Shown: positions 8,230 to 10,790 of the stretch, in pieces
How the letters are laid out: every line of letters begins with the position of its first letter
Position numbering within the stretch: the stretch's first letter is position 1
NCBI GenBank assembly: GCA_025454075.1
Contig: JALOPD010000111.1
Coordinates: 1 to 10,790, forward strand
DNA length: 10,790 nucleotides
Direction of reading: 5' to 3'
DNA from: Desulfobacterales bacterium
Lineage (GTDB): Bacteria > Desulfobacterota > Desulfobacteria > Desulfobacterales > UBA2174_A
The notes under the pieces: generated by a model
Seen by the model: the letters and a program-made list of their open reading frames with translations, nothing else
Told to the model about the DNA's origin: nothing
Database searches by the model: none
Program-made: the position numbers and the translations under genes

Positions 8230-8308
8230 GTTTAAAGTTTAACGTTTAAGGTCAAAAGTGGCAGGAAAATTTCCTGTTTTTTCAAACTCTGAACCTTAAA
8301 CCTTAAAC
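8230..8308. repeat. Heptanucleotide (GTTTAAN) inverted-repeat element with central hairpin
   Basis: The left arm is four 7-mers, 8230-8257: GTTTAAA, GTTTAAC, GTTTAAG, GTCAAAA. The right arm, 8281-8308, is four inverted 7-mers: TTCAAAC, TCTGAAC, CTTAAAC, CTTAAAC. The arms are the same length and in register, with the outer two units matching at six of seven positions. Between them is the near-palindrome CAGGAAAATTTCCTG (8262-8276). The element sits between the convergent 3' ends of the phosphofructokinase and envelope-protein genes. It has the same period and head-to-head layout as the element at 113-285 but a different unit sequence. Confidence 0.8.
8261..8282 (+). terminator. Intrinsic terminator for the aldolase-phosphofructokinase operon
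   Basis: CAGGA (8262-8266) pairs with TCCTG (8272-8276) around an AT-rich loop and is followed at once by six T residues (8277-8282). The stem is short, but the flanking heptad arms can stack a longer outer stem. The position about 95 bases after the operon stop suits termination of the plus-strand transcript. Confidence 0.5.
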
Positions 8309-8383
8309 GAGCCCGAACCTATCCCCTGTCTGCGGGTCCGGTGCAGGGGCTGCGGTTTCCAGCCACCCTCTCATAGAGGCCTT

Positions 8384-8800
8384 TCAGCGCCACCCGATCG
8401 GTTCGTAGCCCTTTTCCCTGAGGCAGCGGTCCACGAAGCTTTTGAAGACGGCATCGGGCTCATCGGATTTGAGGGCGCCGTGCACCAGCCCGCCGGCGGC
8501 GCCCCCGGCCGCCCCGGCCGCCGCTCCCCGACCCAAGCTCCCCAGCACGGCCCCGGTCGCCGCCCCCACCGCCCCGCCGACGGCCGCACCGCCCGCGGTC
8601 TCCTTCGCAATCTCGGCCCCCTTGCTTCCCTCGGCGCCGCTCTCCCTGGCGTAGCGGATGCACTCGTCGATGTCGCGCTGGGCGGCTTCATTGCCGACCT
8701 GCTTGAGGTGGGCGTTGGGGTAAACCACGGGCCGTTTCTCCGCGCAGGCCGCACATGTCACGGCCGCGACCGCAGCAAAAACGATAAGCCTTCCCTTCAT
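8384..8800 (-). CDS. Glycine-zipper envelope protein, possible lipoprotein
   Basis: This encodes 138 residues. The N-terminus MKGRLIVFAAVAAVTCAAC is a Sec signal; the cysteine at 19 could be lipidated, but the box reads CAAC, without the usual leucine at -3, so a plain secreted form is possible. YPNAHLKQVG (27-36) and two well separated cysteines, Cys47 (DIDECIRYA) and Cys126 (DRCLREKGYEPIGW), flank a long glycine/alanine zipper (about 69-110) with repeated GxxxG spacing. Glycine-zipper segments of this type associate with or insert in membranes. The two cysteines may form a periplasmic disulfide (inference). The ATG is supported by GGAG seven bases upstream on the minus strand. A small hairpin, CCTCT/AGAGG at 8367-8379, lies just past the stop. 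Precise function is unknown. Confidence 0.85.
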   Translation of the reverse strand: MKGRLIVFAAVAAVTCAACAEKRPVVYPNAHLKQVGNEAAQRDIDECIRYARESGAEGSKGAEIAKETAGGAAVGGAVGAATGAVLGSLGRGAAAGAAGGAAGGLVHGALKSDEPDAVFKSFVDRCLREKGYEPIGWR

Positions 8801-9025
8801 AGTTCCGCTCCATAAATAGGGTTAAAGGGCGCCTGTCCGCAATTTTCGGATGGCGGCACCCAGCGTCATCGCACTCTCTGCGCCAAGAATAGGCCGCATC
8901 CGGGGCATTTTCAATAATTTCACAATTGATTTCCTCAAGTGTCCGCAGAAACTGACGATATTCCGTTGTGACGGGTCCACCCCGGTACCGAAGCCGGATC
9001 GTCTCCTAAAAGAGAGGAAATCAAT
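8801..9025. other. Divergent promoter region
   Basis: This 225-base gap separates the divergent envelope-protein and HDOD genes and must hold promoters for both, but I find no pair of boxes strong enough to place. Just before the HDOD start, TCTC (9002-9005) can pair with GAGA (9012-9015), or TCCT (9004-9007) with AGGA (9015-9018). Either would partly hide the ribosome binding site. No c-di-GMP riboswitch consensus is visible. Confidence 0.35.
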
Positions 9026-9871
9026 TTGGACGAAGAAAAATTCAGACACATCATGACCCAGGTCAAATCGTTCCCGGGCATGCCGGCCACGGCCGCCAGG
9101 CTCATGCCCCTGCTCCAGAACCCGGACTCCAGCGCCGGCAAGATCGAAGACATCCTCAAATACGACCCCGGGTTGACGGCCAATATCCTCAAACTGACCA
9201 ACTCGGCCTATTTCGGGCTCCCGTCGCGGGTCAGCTCCGTGCGCCAGGCCATCATGCTGCTGGGGTGGAAGCGCCTGCTGCAGCTGGTGATGACGATGTG
9301 CATGAGCGCGCTTATGAAGAAGCCGGTGCCGGGCTACGACCTGCCGCGGGGGGAGCTGTGGCGGCACTCGGTGGCGGTTTCCGTGGCGGCGGACCTGCTC
9401 GTCAAGTCCTTGAGCATCAGCGACGCGGACGAGGTGTTCACCGCCGCGCTGCTCCACGACATCGGCAAGCTCGTTCTGGGCGACTACGTGCAGGAGGACC
9501 TGGAGAAGATCGAAGGGATGGTGAGCAAGGGCATCTCGTTCGAGGTGGCGGAATACGTCGTGCTGGGGACGAACCACGCGGCCATCGGCGCGAGGATCCT
9601 GCAGAATTGGTCGCTGCCCCGGGAACTGGTCAATGCGGTCAGCTGGCATCACGACCCTGAAAGCTGCGACCACTACTGCCTGCTCAGCGACGTGGTGCAC
9701 GTGGCCAACATCGTGGGGCGCCGGGTGGGCTTCGGCAAGGGCCGCAACGGGCAGGTCCTGGAGCCGTCGCTCGAGGTCGCCGAGCGCCTGGGGATCAACC
9801 AGAACCACATCGACACGCTGGCCGAACAGACCCTCCAGGAGGTGGGACGGCTGACGGAGATCCTGAACTGA
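9026..9871 (+). CDS. HDOD domain signalling protein
   Basis: The 281-residue protein is a single HDOD (HD-related output) domain from about residue 10 to 210 with a C-terminal helical tail. Family signs are FPGMPATAARLMPLL (16-30), DPGLTANILKLTNSAYFGLP (47-66), ISSVRQAIMLLG-like SVRQAIMLLG (71-80), ALLHDIGKLVLGDY (141-154), GTNHAAIGARILQNWSLP (181-198) and the HH at 208-209. HDOD domains usually act as non-enzymatic signalling or regulatory modules in motility, c-di-GMP or stress pathways, although this one keeps HD in LLHDIGKL. The start is TTG at 9026, supported by AGAGAGG (9011-9017) eight bases upstream; an ATG at 9053 would cut into the domain. Being monocistronic, its pathway is not given by context. 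Confidence 0.93.
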   Translation: MDEEKFRHIMTQVKSFPGMPATAARLMPLLQNPDSSAGKIEDILKYDPGLTANILKLTNSAYFGLPSRVSSVRQAIMLLGWKRLLQLVMTMCMSALMKKPVPGYDLPRGELWRHSVAVSVAADLLVKSLSISDADEVFTAALLHDIGKLVLGDYVQEDLEKIEGMVSKGISFEVAEYVVLGTNHAAIGARILQNWSLPRELVNAVSWHHDPESCDHYCLLSDVVHVANIVGRRVGFGKGRNGQVLEPSLEVAERLGINQNHIDTLAEQTLQEVGRLTEILN

Positions 9872-9896
9872 CACGCGGGGTCCGGCCCCCGTGTCA
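9869..9896. terminator. Bidirectional hairpin whose feet are the stop codons of convergent genes
   Basis: TGACACGCGGGG (9869-9880) pairs with CCCCCGTGTCA (9886-9896), 11 pairs with one bulged C, around the five-base loop TCCGG. The first three bases are the TGA of the HDOD gene and the last three are the TGA of the radical SAM gene on the other strand. The stem is strong and GC-rich, but neither side has a T-tract, so termination may be imperfect or need other factors. Confidence 0.6.
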
Positions 9897-10790
9897 GAGG
9901 CAGTCTCTCCATTTCCAGCGGATCATTCCCTGCACCCGCTCACATTCCAGATTCCCCTGGCGTGCGGCCGCCTCCAGAGCGTCCCGGATGCGCTCCCTCC
10001 CGTGTTGCGTGGCGGCGTCCACCCGGCGGGCCAAAACATCCAGGTGTCCCCCGGCACTCGCCTCCTCGCGGTCCGGCCAGGTCCCGGCCCGCTCTATGGC
10101 CGTCTTCATCATGAGATCGTACACGAGGACAATCCGCTCCAGGTTGGTGAGTTGGTGAGCCTCGTCGGCGCCGGCTGCCCCCTTTTGCATGCGCTCCTTG
10201 ATGTCGCCGAGGTAGCGGTTGAACCGGTCCTCCCACTCGACGGCGACCGCATCGAGCATCTGCCGGGTCACGGTGTCGGTCTCGGTGACGGCGCGGTTGG
10301 CATGGTAGCGGGACCAGTCGTCGGTGAGGATGCGGAGGCCCAGGTCCCGGCAGCGGTCGCGCACCTCCGTGCCGGGGAACGGCGCGAGGAGGTGAAAGCC
10401 GTAGACGAGCCCCTTGTCCTCCAGGCGCTTGCCGAATGCGATGGTTTCCCGCAGGGTGTCCGGCGTCTCTCCGGGAAGCCCCAGGATGAAGGAGGCCATC
10501 GGCGTGACCCCCGCCCGTGAACACATGTCGACCGCCGCGACAACCTGCTCCAGGGTGATTCTTTTCTTGATGGTCTTGAGAATCCCGGCATTGCCCGACT
10601 CGATCCCGAAGCTCACCGCCGTGCACCCGGCGGCTTTCATCTTGACGAGGATCTCGTCCGAAACGGTGTCCACCCGGGCAAACGAGGTCCACCGAATGCG
10701 CAGACCCCGCCGCAGGATTTCATCGCAGACGGCCGCGCATCGGCGCGGGTCGGCGGTGAACAGGTCGTCGGCCAGGTTCACCTGGTGAAA
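9894..10790 (-). CDS. Radical SAM protein, B12-binding/BchE-like family (5' end outside window)
   Basis: The frame is open to the right edge, giving 298 residues of the C-terminal part; the cobalamin-binding domain and the CxxxCxxC cluster motif would lie upstream, off the window. Visible radical SAM barrel motifs are HQVNLADDLFTADPRR near the edge, SFARVDTV, GCTAVSFGIESGN, KRITLEQVVAAV, SFILGLPGETPDTLRETI and LLAPFPGTEVRDRC. These fit the COG1032-type enzymes that act as methyltransferases, cyclases or oxidases. The terminal 130 residues are helical and charged and may recognise the substrate. A GTG at 10779-10781 is only an internal codon, because the family motif runs through it. The substrate is unknown. 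Its stop codon shares a hairpin with the convergent HDOD gene. Confidence 0.9.
   Translation of the reverse strand, partial: FHQVNLADDLFTADPRRCAAVCDEILRRGLRIRWTSFARVDTVSDEILVKMKAAGCTAVSFGIESGNAGILKTIKKRITLEQVVAAVDMCSRAGVTPMASFILGLPGETPDTLRETIAFGKRLEDKGLVYGFHLLAPFPGTEVRDRCRDLGLRILTDDWSRYHANRAVTETDTVTRQMLDAVAVEWEDRFNRYLGDIKERMQKGAAGADEAHQLTNLERIVLVYDLMMKTAIERAGTWPDREEASAGGHLDVLARRVDAATQHGRERIRDALEAAARQGNLECERVQGMIRWKWRDCL

Noticed and set aside
7161..8249. A 362-codon plus-strand frame
   Set aside because: It is a shifted frame inside the second phosphofructokinase with strongly biased arginine/glycine content.
8801..9025. Possible c-di-GMP or other known riboswitch upstream of the HDOD gene
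   Set aside because: No consensus core of a riboswitch class I know could be found on either strand.
8822..9874. A 350-codon open frame on the minus strand, ending in GAESAMTLGAAIRKLRTGAL
   Set aside because: Most of it is antisense to the well-supported HDOD gene. The part over the intergenic gap (8822-9025) looks somewhat protein-like and could be an old fragment, but I cannot name a family.

Overview
The window reads as chromosomal DNA of a GC-rich, probably strictly anaerobic bacterium. The best guess is a Desulfobacterota (deltaproteobacterial) sulfate reducer or syntroph. This is inferred from an iron-sulfur-flavoprotein-like reductase, a Tat-signal aldo/keto reductase with a cysteine cluster, a DUF6125-type protein, a non-classical phosphofructokinase next to a class II aldolase, an HDOD protein and a B12-type radical SAM protein. 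No RNA gene, insertion sequence, CRISPR array or phage gene was seen.

Left part (1-1834): the last 35 codons of an unidentified gene, then an intergenic region filled by degenerate 7-bp tandem repeats (unit GAGNAAC) that return in inverted orientation just before the next gene. Then come a DUF6125-like cysteine-rich protein and a small stand-alone PilZ (c-di-GMP receptor) protein. Middle-left (1835-4500): a flavoprotein with a CX2CX2CX7C cluster motif and a Tat-exported aldo/keto reductase with four C-terminal cysteines, likely co-transcribed. They are followed by a scar where a carboxymuconolactone-decarboxylase-family gene (minus strand) and a SpoIIE/PP2C phosphatase gene (plus strand) have both lost their 5' parts and are joined near position 4020. 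From about 2450 to 4700 the base composition is clearly less GC-rich than in the flanks.

Middle-right (4723-8166): a compact glycolysis/gluconeogenesis operon, class II fructose-bisphosphate aldolase followed by two different 6-phosphofructokinases from two subfamilies, with overlapping or closely spaced reading frames. Together they catalyse fructose-6-phosphate to fructose-1,6-bisphosphate to triose phosphates and, through the aldolase, the reverse condensation.

Right part (8167-10790): a second 7-bp repeat element (unit GTTTAAN) folded as an inverted repeat around a terminator-like hairpin. Then a minus-strand glycine-zipper envelope protein, a divergent HDOD signalling protein with a TTG start, and a convergent radical SAM protein cut by the window edge. 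The HDOD and radical SAM genes end in the two feet of one hairpin.

The least conventional features are the two heptad-repeat elements, which share a design but not a unit sequence, the head-to-head double truncation at about 4020, and the pairing of two unlike phosphofructokinases with one aldolase. None is proof of a new system; each is stated with a test.
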